Assembly: GCA_014526335.1 (NCBI GenBank)
Contig: JACTAT010000363.1
Coordinates: 233,001 to 297,000, forward strand
Length of the DNA stretch: 64,000 nt
Source: Chrysaora quinquecirrha
Taxonomy: Eukaryota > Cnidaria > Scyphozoa > Semaeostomeae > Pelagiidae
Reading direction: 5' to 3'
Position 1 is the stretch's first letter. Each line of letters starts with the position of its first letter. A program made the translations under genes and the position numbers. Positions 46,304 through 57,790 of this stretch are shown one piece after another. The notes under the pieces are model-generated. The model saw only the letters and a list, made by a program, of their open reading frames with translations. It was not told where the DNA came from and did no database searches.

Positions 46304-46509
46304 TGTGTGATGAAGTAAGAGTAAAAATATAAACAAGCGTATTTATCTTCCAATACTTTCCTTATTTCTACAATCAAATTCTATATTTCACTTAAAACAA
46401 CTTCTTATTTCAACGAAAATTTCAACCCACTTCACCAACTACTCCTCGTTACGACCACGCGTTCACATTCCTCACAGTCTCGTCCCAGACCTCCTAGTAC
46501 TCCTCCACA
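46304..46509 (-). mobile_element. 206-bp gypsy-1 LTR (reverse), copy a
   Basis: It starts TGTGGAGGAGTACTAGGAGG and ends TTCATCACACA when read on the reverse strand, preceded there by the polypurine tract AGTAGAGGGGAG. The same LTR/LINE junction (GAGTATCG) recurs at four other places. Confidence 0.8.
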
Positions 46510-46599
46510 CTCCCCTCTACTAAAACAAATGTTAGATCTCAAAAATATAAGTCAAACCTAACTGATTACATAGAATGAAATATGAATACAACAACAAAA
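46510..46599 (-). mobile_element. Gypsy-1 3' internal fragment (reverse)
   Basis: About 90 bp of the AT-rich sequence that precedes the polypurine tract, cut and joined to the LINE 5' part at ACAACAAAAC/ATATCCTAGG with short microhomology. Confidence 0.7.
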
Positions 46600-49290
46600 C
46601 ATATCCTAGGGCTTAACGAAACAAGATTAGATAAAACTGTTAAGTATTGTGAAATTGAACTTGAAGGCTATGAGATTCACAGGAAAGATCGAAATCTCAA
46701 TGGGGAGGGGTTGCCATCCTTGTCAAAGACAACATCCCTCATAAGCGTAGATATGACGTAGATGATGCAAAGCTGGAAACTGTCGTCATTAAAATAGCCC
46801 CCATCCATGCGAAAAGCTTTTTCCTTGTTTTTGGTACAGACCTCCAACATCTGATAAAGATGAAGAGAGCTTACTGGCCCTGAACAATCTGATATCTGCT
46901 TTAGATACAGAAGAAACTGAAAATGGTCTAATCACCAGCAAGAGCCTCATAGACCACTTTGCAACAAACCGCCCTAATTATATCCTCAGTTCAGGGGTTC
47001 TTCGCCTTGGTATGGTTAATCACTTTCTAATCTATGCGATAAGAAAACTCAACGCGAACAGAATGCTGAATAAGCAATCAATAATCGAGGAGACCCGTAG
47101 CCTGAGATACTATAACCAAGACTCATTTCTCAAGGAATTATCGGCCATAGATTGGGATATCGTTTCTGCAAAACTAACTTCAACCCGAATCTCATGGCCT
47201 CCCAGTTCAACAAAATTCTCAGTTCTCTTCTGGGACTTCACGCACCTCTAAGAAGAAGAAAAGTAAGAAACGATTATGCACCCTGGATCACACCAGAGCT
47301 TAGACGTTTAATGAGATTGCGTGATCTTACAAAGAAGAGAGCTGAGACAAACACTTTGTATTGGTCTCAAAATAAAAAATTAAGAAATCAGGTCACTCGT
47401 GAGATACGGAACAGCATGCAGAGCTACTATCGTGGCCTTTTTAGAGAGAATTGTACTAATCCTAAGGCTATGTGGGAAACTGTAAATAAGGTACTGAACA
47501 AACAGTCTAAAAGGACTGAAGCCAGCAGTGTAACCTACAAGGGGCATGACTTAGAAAAGCCGAATGAAATTGCTGAAGCATTTAATAAGCACTTCCTTAC
47601 GGTTGGGCCCAGTTTAGAAAAAGTAATACCACAAGACATTTCTAGCGATCCCACATATTATTTGGATACTAATAGGCCTATATTGCAATTCAGATTCAAA
47701 GCAACCTCTACAGCACAGGTAGAAGAAGCCATCTTAGCGCTCAAAAGCTCCACATCACCAGGCCCGGATAATATTCCCGTAAAGATATTGAAAGACGCAA
47801 TCAAGCTTGTCTCTAAGCCCTTAACTTTGATCTTCAATGCGTCTTGTCGAAAGGGAATTTTTCCTGCAGATTCGAAATTAGCTAGGGTTGCTCCAGTCTT
47901 CAAAGCTGGTAATAAATCTGATCTTAGCAACTATAGACCAATTTCGGTGCTCCCAGTCACTTCGAGAATTTTTGAGAGAATCGCTCATAATCAATTATAT
48001 GAGCATCTCAAAACTCAGCACTGTCTCTCAAAAATCAATTTGCGTATCAAAAGCTTCATAGTACAATATCTTCCTTGTTGAATTTTGTAGACCCATGGTT
48101 TGAGAATGTAGATAATGGAATAGTCAACATTAGTATATTCTTAGACCTGAAAAAAGCTTTTGATACCGTAAACCATAGCATCCTATTAGATAAACTAAAA
48201 GTTGATGGGATAAGCAGGTTAGCATCCGATTGGTTCTTCTCGTACTTTACCGACAGGAAACAATTCTGCATTTTCAAGGGGAAGCAGTCATCAAGAGGTT
48301 CAGTTACTTGTGGTATTCCACTTATGATCTATATGAATGATTTTGAAAACTGCCTAGAAAACATGTCCCCGAATATGTATGCTGACGATACATGTGTAAC
48401 ATCGGCATCCTCGGACTTCGAACATCTCCTTGAAGAGGTAAATAATGAGCTGGAAAATATATCAAAATGGATGAATTCTAACAGACTGAGTCTAAATGCC
48501 AGCAAAAGTGAATTCATGTTAATAAGCCATCAACGCCAACTAGGTAGAATTGGAAATGAGATATCTGAGCTTACGCTAAATAACGAAAGCATTAAACGTG
48601 TAACGAAAACCAAATATCTGGGGATGCAAATCGATGAATCTTTGTCTTGGAAAGAGCATTATACAGCCACAAAGAACAAACTGGTAGGAGGCTTAGCTTC
48701 GCTAAGAAAACTTCAAAATATCCTTCCGCAAAGTAAGCTCGAGCGAGTGTACAAAGCACTTCTCGAGTGCCACCTCCGCTATTGCAGTGTTGTATGGGAC
48801 AGCCTAACCCAAACAAAATTAGAGCACTTACAATGTCTTCAAACACGAGCTAAAGGCATTATTCAGTCCGCAAAATACAAAGATGCCTGGGCGCCTCAAT
48901 GGCTCTCGATACGAGACATCTTGTTCTTTGAAAAAGCAGTGGTGACTTACAAAATCATTCATGGTCTTTGTCCAGACAAACTTAAGAATAAATTCACCCA
49001 AAGATCAATGTTATGCGCTTACGGAACAAGAAACTACCTCGACCTTCAAATTCCTAGAGCTAGGCTTGAATATGCGAAACGCAGTTTTCATTTTTCTGCC
49101 GCTATGGTCTGGAATGAGATCCCAGTCAGTATTAGAACAAGTAATTCCCTAACTGGCTTCAAACGAGGTCTCAAACGACCCCTTGGATGGAAGAACAGCA
49201 TCACTGCTAGGTGTAATTAGTTAGCATGTATACCCATTTATATCTATATGATTTACTAAGAATGTATTTTAATTTGCTGAAAGAGTATCG
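46600..49290 (+). pseudogene. CR1-like LINE, copy 1 (endonuclease remnant plus RT)
   Basis: Order: an endonuclease remnant (LGLNETRLDK, GYEIHRKDR) broken by frame shifts, then a region with HAPLRRRKVRNDYAPW, and an RT with SPGPDNIPVKIL, NYRPISVLPV, FLDLKKAFDTVNH (catalytic Asp) and PNMYADDTCV (catalytic YADD). The C-terminal region ends KRPLGWKNSITARCN at 49220. A frame break near 48035 separates two open frames of 309 and 381 codons. Between TCGIP and LMIYMNDF the residues normally present in this family (a PQGS-type motif) are missing, so the RT is probably inactive. About 150 bp present in copy 4 is deleted after ALDTE. APE-type LINE of the CR1/L2 kind is my best placement. Confidence 0.8.
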
Positions 49291-49496
49291 TGTGTGATGA
49301 AGTAAGAGTAAAAATATAAACAAGCGTATTTATCTTCCAATACTTTCCTTTTTTCTACAATCAAATTCTATATTTCACTTAAAACAACTTCTTATTTCAA
49401 CGAAAATTTCAACCCACTTCACCAACTACTCCTCGTTACGACCACGCGTTCACATTCCTCACAGTCTCGTCCCAGACCTCCTAGTACTCCTCCACA
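49291..49496 (-). mobile_element. 206-bp gypsy-1 LTR (reverse), copy b
   Basis: Near-identical to copy a and fused to the LINE 3' end at GAGTATCG on its left. The polypurine tract and gypsy 3' coding end lie on its right. Confidence 0.85.
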
Positions 49497-50076
49497 CTCC
49501 CCTCTACTAAAACAAATGTTAGCTCTCAAAAATGTAAGTCAAACCTAACTGATTATATAGAATGAAATATGAATACAACAACAAAACAAGTGAAGTCTAT
49601 TTTTTTGTGTTCTTTTTTTTTAATATATGCGAAGGTCCGTTTCCTTTAACACTCCTATATACAATTAATAGTCAGTATTAGGAATTCCATACCTCTCTGG
49701 CAGATGTCTGTCACGTCGCAAGTTATATCTTTGATTCCCATCATTCTGTTCGATTCTGCGTCTATAATTCACAAGAAGATCATCCTCTTCTTCAGATTCA
49801 TTTTCATCAATATCATTGACTTCTTCGTTAATACTCAAATCATCCAAGACAATATCAGCTGGACTAAATCTTTTCAAAATGTACAAATTTCCTTTTCCCA
49901 TCAGAGGCAGATTCAATCTCACAGTTTCCTTCTATTTTACTGATGACACGATAGGGTCCTAGATACTTTTGACTAAGTCCTCTCGCTACTGGGTTCTTAT
50001 AAAGCACAATATCTCTTAACTCTATTTCTTTGTTCCTGGATACCCGATATCTCGTATCGTAACTATCCTTTTGCTT
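49497..50076 (-). mobile_element. Gypsy-1 integrase C-terminal segment (reverse), unit 1
   Basis: The reverse strand reads from YDTRYRVSRNKEIELRDIVL through the GPY-type QKYLGPYRVISKIEG to ILKRFSPADIVLDDLS, an acidic stretch and NLRRDRHLPERYGIPNTDY with a stop at 49665. An AT-rich spacer and the polypurine tract follow. It ends abruptly at CCTTTTGCTT, where gypsy RT sequence of opposite orientation begins. Confidence 0.8.
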
Positions 50077-50548
50077 TTGTTATTCCTGGTGGTGAGCAAT
50101 TTGAATTCAATCGAATGCCTTTCGGATTAGCTAATGCAGTGCCAACCTTTCAAAGACTGATGCAAAAGGTTTTACAAGGTTAATCACCAAAGAAATGCCT
50201 AGTGTATTTAGATGATGTTTTGATAACTGGAAAGAACTTTGATGAGCACTTGAGCAATTTGAAAGAAGTTTTGGAGGCTATCAAGAATGCAGGTCTTCAG
50301 CTTAAACCAGCTAAATGCTTCTTTGCACGTGACAGTGTAAAATACCTTGGTTTTGTCATTTCAAATGAAGGACTTGGTCCAGATCCTGCGAAAGCTAGAG
50401 CCGTATCTGAGTATCCGCAGCCAAGAGATTTAACTGAGTTGTGACGTTTTATGGGTCTTGTTTCGTACTACCGTCGATTCATCTCAGGTTTTAGTGACAT
50501 AGCGACTCCGCTAAATAAGCTATTGCAGAAAGATGTTGCATTCGTTTG
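50077..50548 (+). pseudogene. Gypsy-1 RT fragment, unit 2
   Basis: It encodes FVIPGGEQFEFNRMPFGLAN, an in-frame TAA after KVLQG, then CLVYLDDVLITG (the RT YLDD motif), LKPAKCFFARDSVKYLGF and SYYRRFISGFSDIATPLNK. A TGA interrupts LTEL*RFMG. It ends at TTCGTTTG, joined to LINE sequence with microhomology TG. Confidence 0.8.
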
Positions 50549-53055
50549 TCGTCATTAAAATAGCCCCCATCCATGCGAAAAGCTTTTTCCTTGTTTTTTG
50601 GTACAGACCTCCAACATCTGATAAAGATGAAGAGAGCTTACTGGCCCTGAACAATCTGATATCTGCTTTAGATACAGAAGAAACTGAAAATGGTCTAATC
50701 ACCAGCAAGAGCCTCATAGACCACTTTGCAACAAACCGCCCTAATTATATCCTCAGTTCAGGGGTTCTTCGCCTTGGTATGGTTAATCACTTTCTAATCT
50801 ATGCGATAAGAAAACTCAACGCGAACAGAATGCTGAATAAGCAATCAAGAATCGAGGAGACCCTTAGCCTGAGATACTATAACCAAGACTCATTTCTCAA
50901 GGAATTATCGGCCATAGATTGGGATATCGTTTCTGCAAAAACTAACTTCAACCCGAATCTCATGGCCTCCCAGTTCAACAAAATTCTCAGTTCTCTTCTG
51001 GGACTTCACGCACCTCTAAGAAGAAGAAAAGTAAGAAACGATTATGCACCCTGGATCACACCAGAGCTTAGACGTTTAATGAGATTGCGTGATCTTACAA
51101 AGAAGAGAGCTGAGACAAACACTTTGTATTGGTCTCAAAATAAAAAATTAAGAAATCAGGTCACTCGTGAGATACGGAACAGCATGCAGAGCTACTATCG
51201 TGGCCTTTTTAGAGAGAATTGTACTAATCCTAAGGCTATGTGGGAAACTGTAAATAAGGTACTGAACAAACAGTCTAAAAGGACTGAAGCCAGCAGTGTA
51301 ACCTACAAGGGGCATGACTTAGAAAAGCCGAATGAAATTGCTGAAGCATTTAATAAGCATTTCCTTACGGTTGGGCCCAGTTTAGAAAAAGTAATACCAC
51401 AAGACATTTCTAGCGACCCCACATATTATTTGGATACTAATAGGCCTATATTGCAATTCAGATTCAAAGCAACCTCTACAGCACAAGTAGAAGAAGCCAT
51501 CTTAGCGCTCAAAAGCTCCACATCACCAGGCCCGGATAATATTCCCGTAAAGATATTGAAAGACGCAATCAAGCTTGTCTCTAAGCCCTTAACTTTGATC
51601 TTCAATGCGTCTTGTCGAAAGGAATTTTCCTGCAGATTCGAAAATAGCTAGGGTTGCTCCAGTCTTCAAAGCTGGTAATAAATCTGATCTTAGCAACTAT
51701 AGACCAATTTCGGTGCTCCCAGTCACTTCGAGAATTTTTGAGAGAATCGCTCATAATCAATTATATGAGCATCTCAAAACTCAGCACTGTCTCTCAAAAA
51801 TCAATTTGCGTATCAAAAGCTTCATAGTACAATATCTTCCTTGTTGAATTTTGTAGACCCATGGTTTGTGAATGTAGATAAAGGAATAGTCAACATTAGT
51901 ATATTCTTAGACCTGAAAAAAGCTTTTGATACCGTAAACCATAGCATCCTATTAGATAAACTAAAAGTTGATGGGATAAGCAGGTTAGCATCCGATTGGT
52001 TCTTCTCGTACTTTACCGACAGGAAACAATTCTGCATTTTCAAGGGGAAGCAGTCATCAAGAGGTTCAGTTACTTGTGGTATTCCACTTATGATCTATAT
52101 GAATGATTTTGAAAACTGCCTAGAAAACATGTCCCCGAATATGTATGCTGACGATACATGTGTAACATCGGCATCCTCGGACTTCGAACTTCTCCTTGAA
52201 GAGGTAAATAATGAGCTGGAAAATATATCAAAATGGATGAATTCTAACAGACTGAGTCTAAATGCCAGCAAAAGTGAATTCATGTTAATAAGCCATCAAC
52301 GCCAACTAGGTAGAATTGGAAATGAGATATCTGAGCTTACGCTAAATAACGAAAGCATTAAACGTGTAACGAAAACCAAATATCTGGGGATGCAAATCGA
52401 TGAATCCTTGTCTTGGAAAGAGCATTATACAGCCACCAAGAACAAACTGGTAGGAGGCTTAGCTTCGCTAAGAAAACTTCAAAATATCCTTCCGCAAAGT
52501 AAGCTCGAGCGAGTGTACAAAGCACTTCTCGAGTGCCACCTCCGCTATTGCAGTGTTGTATGGGACAGCCTAACCCAAACAAAATTAGAGCACTTACAAT
52601 GTCTTCAAACACGAGCTAAAGGCATTATTCAGTCCGCAAAATACAAAGATGCCTGGGCGCCTCAATGGCTCTCGATACGAGACATCTTGTTCTTTGAAAA
52701 AGCAGTGGTGACTTACAAAATCATTCATGGTCTTTGTCCAGACAAACTTAAGAATAAATTCACCCAAAGATCAATGTTATGCGCTTACGGAACAAGAAAC
52801 TACCTCGACCTTCAAATTCCTAGAGCTAGGCTTGAATATGCGAAACGCAGTTTTCATTTTCTGCCGCTAAGGTCTGGAATGAGATCCCAGTCAGTATTAG
52901 AACAAGTAATTCCCTAACTGGCTTCAAACGAGGTCTCAAACGACCCCTTGGATGGAAGAACAGCATCACTGCTAGGTGTAATTAGTTAGCATGTATACCC
53001 ATTTATATCTATATGATTTACTAAGAATGTATTTTAATTTGCTGAAAGAGTATCG
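50549..53055 (+). pseudogene. CR1-like LINE, copy 2
   Basis: It starts inside the endonuclease region (IKIAPIHAKSFFLVFWYRPP). The deletion after ALDTE matches copy 1, as do the missing RT segment before LMIYMNDF and the frame break at LSKINLRIK. An additional frame break near 51620 (KEFSCRFENS) and one near 52862 (HFLPLRSGM) are private. Open frames are 50533-51651, 51605-51847 and 51841-52917. YADD is present at 52141-52152. Confidence 0.8.
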
Positions 53056-53261
53056 TGTGTGATGAAGTAAGAGTAAAAATATAAACAAGCGTATTTATCT
53101 TCCAATACTTTCCTTTTTTCTACAATCAAATTCTATATTTCACTTAAAACAACTTCTTATTTCAACGAAAATTTCAACCCACTTCACCAACTACTCCTCG
53201 TTACGACCACGCGTTCACATTCCTCACAGTCTCGTCCCAGACCTCCTAGTACTCCTCCACA
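53056..53261 (-). mobile_element. 206-bp gypsy-1 LTR (reverse), copy c
   Basis: Same structure and junctions as copy b. Confidence 0.85.
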
Positions 53262-53841
53262 CTCCCCTCTACTAAAACAAATGTTAGCTCTCAAAAATGT
53301 AAGTCAAACCTAACTGATTACATAGAATGAAATATGAATACAACAACAAAACAAGTGAAGTCTATTTTTTTGTGTTCTTTTTTTTTAATATATGCGAAGG
53401 TCCGTTTCCTTTAACACTCCTATATACAATTAATAGTCAGTATTAGGAATTCCATACCTCTCTGGCAGATGTCTGTCACGTCGCAAGTTATATCTTTGAT
53501 TCCCATCATTCTGTTCGATTCTGCGTCTATAATTCACAAGAAGATCATCCTCTTCTTCAGATTCATTTTCATCAATATCATTGACTTCTTCGTTAATACT
53601 CGAATCATCCAAGACAATATCAGCTGGACTAAATCTTTTCAAAATGTACAAATTTCCTTTTCCCATCAGAGGCAGATTCAATCTCACAGTTTCCTTCTAT
53701 TTTACTGATGACACGATAGGGTCCTAGATACTTTTGACTAAGTCCTCTCGCTACTGGGTTCTTATAAAGCACAATGTCTCTTAACTCTATTTCTTTGTTC
53801 CTGGATACCCGATATCTCGTATCGTAATTATCCTTTTGCTT
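53262..53841 (-). mobile_element. Gypsy-1 integrase C-terminal segment (reverse), unit 2
   Basis: Same content and the same inversion junction as 49497-50076. One private change turns LDDLS into LDDSS. Confidence 0.8.
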
Positions 53842-54313
53842 TTGTTATTCCTGGTGGTGAGCAATTTGAATTCAATCGAATGCCTTTCGGATTAGCTAAT
53901 GCAGTGCCAACCTTTCAAAGACTGATGCAAAAGGTTTTACAAGGTTATTCACCAAAGAAATGCCTAGTGTATTTAGATGATGTTTTGATAACTGGAAAGA
54001 ACTTTGATGAGCACTTGAGCAATTTGAAAGAAGTTTTGGAGGCTATCAAGAATGCAGGTCTTCAGCTTAAACCAGCTAAATGCTTCTTTGCACGTGACAG
54101 TGTAAAATACCTTGGTTTTGTCATTTCAAATGAAGGACTTGGTCCAGATCCTGCGAAAGCTAGAGCCGTATCTGAGTATCCGCAGCCAAGAGATTTAACT
54201 GAGTTGTGACGTTTTATGGGTCTTGTTTCGTACTACCGTCGATTCATCTCAGGTTTTAGTGACATAGCGACTCCGCTAAATAAGCTATTGCAGAAAGATG
54301 TTGCATTCGTTTG
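53842..54313 (+). pseudogene. Gypsy-1 RT fragment, unit 3
   Basis: Same as the unit 2 fragment, but the codon after KVLQG is TAT (Tyr), so a 109-codon frame stays open from NRMPFGLANA to the shared TGA at 54206. The right end is the same LINE junction. Confidence 0.8.
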
Positions 54314-56537
54314 TCGTCATTAAAATAGCCCCATCCATGCGAAAAGCTTTTCCTTGTTTTTGGTACAGACCTCCAACATCTGATAAAGATGAAGAGAGCT
54401 TACTGGCCCTGAACAATCTGATATCTGCTTTAGATACAGAGTACTAGAAGCTTGAAAGCTATCTACGCAAAGTTTCAGCTTCAGCAGCAAATAACAGAAT
54501 ACACTAGGGTGGCGAGCAAAGAAACTGAAAATGGTCTAATCACCAGCAAGAGCCTCATAGACCACTTTGCAACAAACCGCCCTAATTATATCCTCAGTTC
54601 AGGGGTTCTTCGCCTTGGTATGGTTAATCACTTTCTAATCTATGCGATAAGAAAACTCAACGCGGACAGAATGCTGAATAAGCAATCAAGAATCGAGGAG
54701 ACCCGTAGCCTGAGATACTATAACCAAGACTCATTTCTCAAGGAATTATCGGCCATAGATTGGGATATCGTTTCTGCAAAAACTAACTTCAACCCGAATC
54801 TCATGGCCTCCCAGTTCAACAAAATTCTCAGTTCTCTTCTGGGACTTCACGCACCTCTAAGAAGAAGAAAAGTAAGAAACGATTATGCACCCTGGATCAC
54901 ACCAGAGCTTAGACGTTTAATGAGATTGCGTGATCTTACAAAGAAGAGAGCTGAGACAAACACTTTGTATTGGTCTCAATATAAAAAATTAAGAAATCAG
55001 GTCACTCGTGAGATACGGAACAGCATGCAGAGCTACTATCGTGGCCTTTTTGGAGAGAATTGTACTAATCCTAAGGCTATGTGGGAAACTGTAAATAAGG
55101 TACTGAGCAAACAGTCTAAATGGACTGAAGCCAGCAGTGTAACCTACAAGGGGCATGACTTACAAAAGCCGAATGAAATTGCTGAAGCATTTAATAAGCA
55201 TTTCCTTACGGTTGGGCCCAGTTTAGAAAAAGTAATACCACAAGACATTTCTAGCGACCCCACATATTATTTTGATACTAATATGCCTATATTGCAATTC
55301 AGATTCAAAGCAACCTCTACAGCACAATTAGAAGAAGCCATCTTAGAGCTCAAAAGCTCCACATTACCAGGCCCGGATAATATTCCCGTAAAGATATTGA
55401 AAGACGCAATCAAGCTTGTCTCTAAGCCCTTAACTTTGATCTTCAATGCGTCTTGTCGAAAGGGAATTTTTCCTGCAGATTCGAAATTAGCTAGGGTTGT
55501 TCCAGTCTTCAAAGCTGGTAATAAATCTGATCTTAGCAACTATAGACCAATTTCGGTGCTCCCAGTCACTTCGAGAATTTTTGAGAGAATCGCTCATAAT
55601 CAATTATATGAGCATCTCAAAACTCAGCACTGTGTCTCAAAAAATCAATTTGCGTATCAAAAGCTTCATAGTACAATATCTTCCTTGTTGAATTTTGTAG
55701 ACCCATGGTTTGAGAATGTAGATAAAGGAATAGTCAACATTAGTATATTCTTAGACCTGAAAAAAGCTTTTGATACCGTAAACCATAGCATCCTATTAGA
55801 TAAACTAAAAGTTGATGGGATAAATAACGAAAGCATTAAACGTGTAACGAATACCAAATATCTGGGGATGCAAATCGATGAATCCTTGTCTTGGAAAGAG
55901 CATTATACAGCCACCAAGAGCAAACTGGTAGGAGGCTTAGCTTCGCTAAGAAAACTTCAAAATATCCTTCCGCAAAGTAAGCTCGAGCGAGTGTACAAAG
56001 CACTTCTCGAGTGCCACCTCCGCTATTGCAGTGTTGTATGGGACAGCCTAACCCAAACAAAATTAGAGCACTTACAATGTCTTCAAACACGAGCTAAAGG
56101 CATTATTCAGTCCGCAAAATACAAAGATGCCTGGGCGTCTCAATGGCTCTCGATACGAGACATCTTGTTCTTTGAGAAAGCAGTGGTGACTTACAAAATC
56201 ATTCATGGTCTTTGTCCAGACAAACTTAAGAATAAATTCACCCAAAGATCAATGTTATGCGCTTACGGAACAAGAAACTACCTCGACCTTCAAATTCCTA
56301 GAGCTAGGCTTGAATATGCGAAACGCAGTTTTCATTTTTCTGCCGCTAAGGTCTGGAATGAGATCCCAGTCAGTATTAGAACAAGTAATTCTCTAACTGG
56401 CTTCAAACTAGGTCTCAAACGACCCCTTGGATGGAAGAACAGCATCACTGCTAGGTGTAATTTGTAGTTAGCATGTATACCCATTTATATCTATATGATT
56501 TACTAAGAATGTATTTTAATTTGCTGAAAGAGTATCG
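54314..56537 (+). pseudogene. CR1-like LINE, copy 3 (long open frame, catalytic core deleted)
   Basis: A single open frame of 671 codons runs from 54452 to 56467. It is open only because about 300 bp were removed in frame: KLKVDGI joins directly to NNESIKRV at about 55824, losing the YADD box and everything between. It keeps SPGP-like LPGPDNIPVKIL, NYRPISVLPV and FLDLKKAFDTVNH. The stretch before KETENG (LKAIYAKFQLQQQITEYTRV) is present here but deleted in copies 1 and 2. It cannot encode a working RT. Confidence 0.85.
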
Positions 56538-56743
56538 TGTGTGATGAAGTAAGAGTAAAAATATAAACAAGCGTATTTACCTTCCAATACTTTCCTTTTT
56601 TCTACAATCAAATTCTATATTTCACTTAAAACAACTTCTTATTTCAACGAAAATTTTAACCCACTTCACCAACTACTCCTCGTTACGACCACGCGTTCAC
56701 ATTCCTCACAGTCTCGTCCCAGACCTCCTAGTACTCCTCCACA
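56538..56743 (-). mobile_element. 206-bp gypsy-1 LTR (reverse), copy d
   Basis: Same structure and junctions as copies b and c. Confidence 0.85.
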
Positions 56744-57325
56744 CTCCCCTCTACTAAAACAAATGTTAGCTCTCAAAAATATAAGTCAAACCTAACTGAT
56801 TACATAGAATGAAATATGAATACAACAACAAAACAAGTGAAGTCTATTTTTTTGTTTTTTTTTTTTTTAATATATGCGAAGGTCCGTTTCCTTTAACACT
56901 CCTATATACAATTAATAGTCAGTATTAGGTATATTCCATACCTCTCTGGCAGATGTCTGTCACGTCTCAAGTTATATCTTTGATTCCCATCACTCTGTTC
57001 GATTCTGCGTCTATAATTCACAAGAAGATCATCCTCTTCCTCAGATTCATTTTCCTCAATATCATTGACTTCTTCGTTAATACTCAAATCATCCAAGACA
57101 ATAGCAGCTGGACTAAATCTTTTCAAAATGTACAAATTTCCTTTTCCCATCAGAGGCAGATTCAATCTCACAGTTTCCTTCTATTTTACTGATGACACGA
57201 TAGGGTCCTAGATACTTTTGACTAAGTCCTCTCGCTACTGGGTTCTTATAAAGCACAATATCTCTTAACTCTATTTCTTTGTTCCTGGATACCCGATATC
57301 TCGTATCGTAATTATCCTTTTGCTT
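56744..57325 (-). mobile_element. Gypsy-1 integrase C-terminal segment (reverse), unit 3
   Basis: Same as the two earlier copies, with an extra AT dinucleotide near 56931 that changes the final codons. It flips to forward gypsy RT at the same CCTTTTGCTT junction. Confidence 0.8.
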
Positions 57326-57790
57326 TTGTTATTCCTGGTGGTGAGCAATTTGAATTCAATCGAATGCCTTTCGGATTAGCTAATGCAGTGCCAACCTTTC
57401 AAAGACTAATGCAAAAGGTTTTACAAGGTTTATCACCAAAGAAATGCCTAGTGTATTTAGATGATGTTTTGATAACTGGAAAGAACTTTGATGAGCACTT
57501 GAGCAATTAGAAAGAAGTTTTGGAGGCTATCAGGAATGCAGGTCTTCAGCTTAAACCAGCTAAATGCTTCTTTGCACGTGACAGTGTAAAATACCTTGGT
57601 TTTGTCATTTCAAATGAAGGACTTGGTCCAGATCCTGCGAAAGCTAGAGCCGTATCTGAGTATCCGCAACCAAGAGATTTAACTGAGTTGTGACGTTTTA
57701 TGGGTCTTGTTTAGTACTACCGTCGATTCATCTCAGGTTTTAGTGACATAGCGACTCCGCTAAATAAGCTATTGCAGAAAGATGTTGCAT
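57326..57790 (+). pseudogene. Gypsy-1 RT segment joined to intact downstream pol
   Basis: The same RT piece as in units 2 and 3 (RMPFGLANAVPTF, YLDDVLITG), with private stops (LSN*KEV and LV*YYRR) plus the shared TGA. Unlike the other copies it continues into RNase H instead of jumping to the LINE, so this is the parental arrangement. Confidence 0.8.

Noticed and set aside
47658..47930. Reverse-strand frames such as MLRSDLLPALKTGATLANFE recurring with each LINE copy
   Set aside because: Antisense shadows of the RT coding region.
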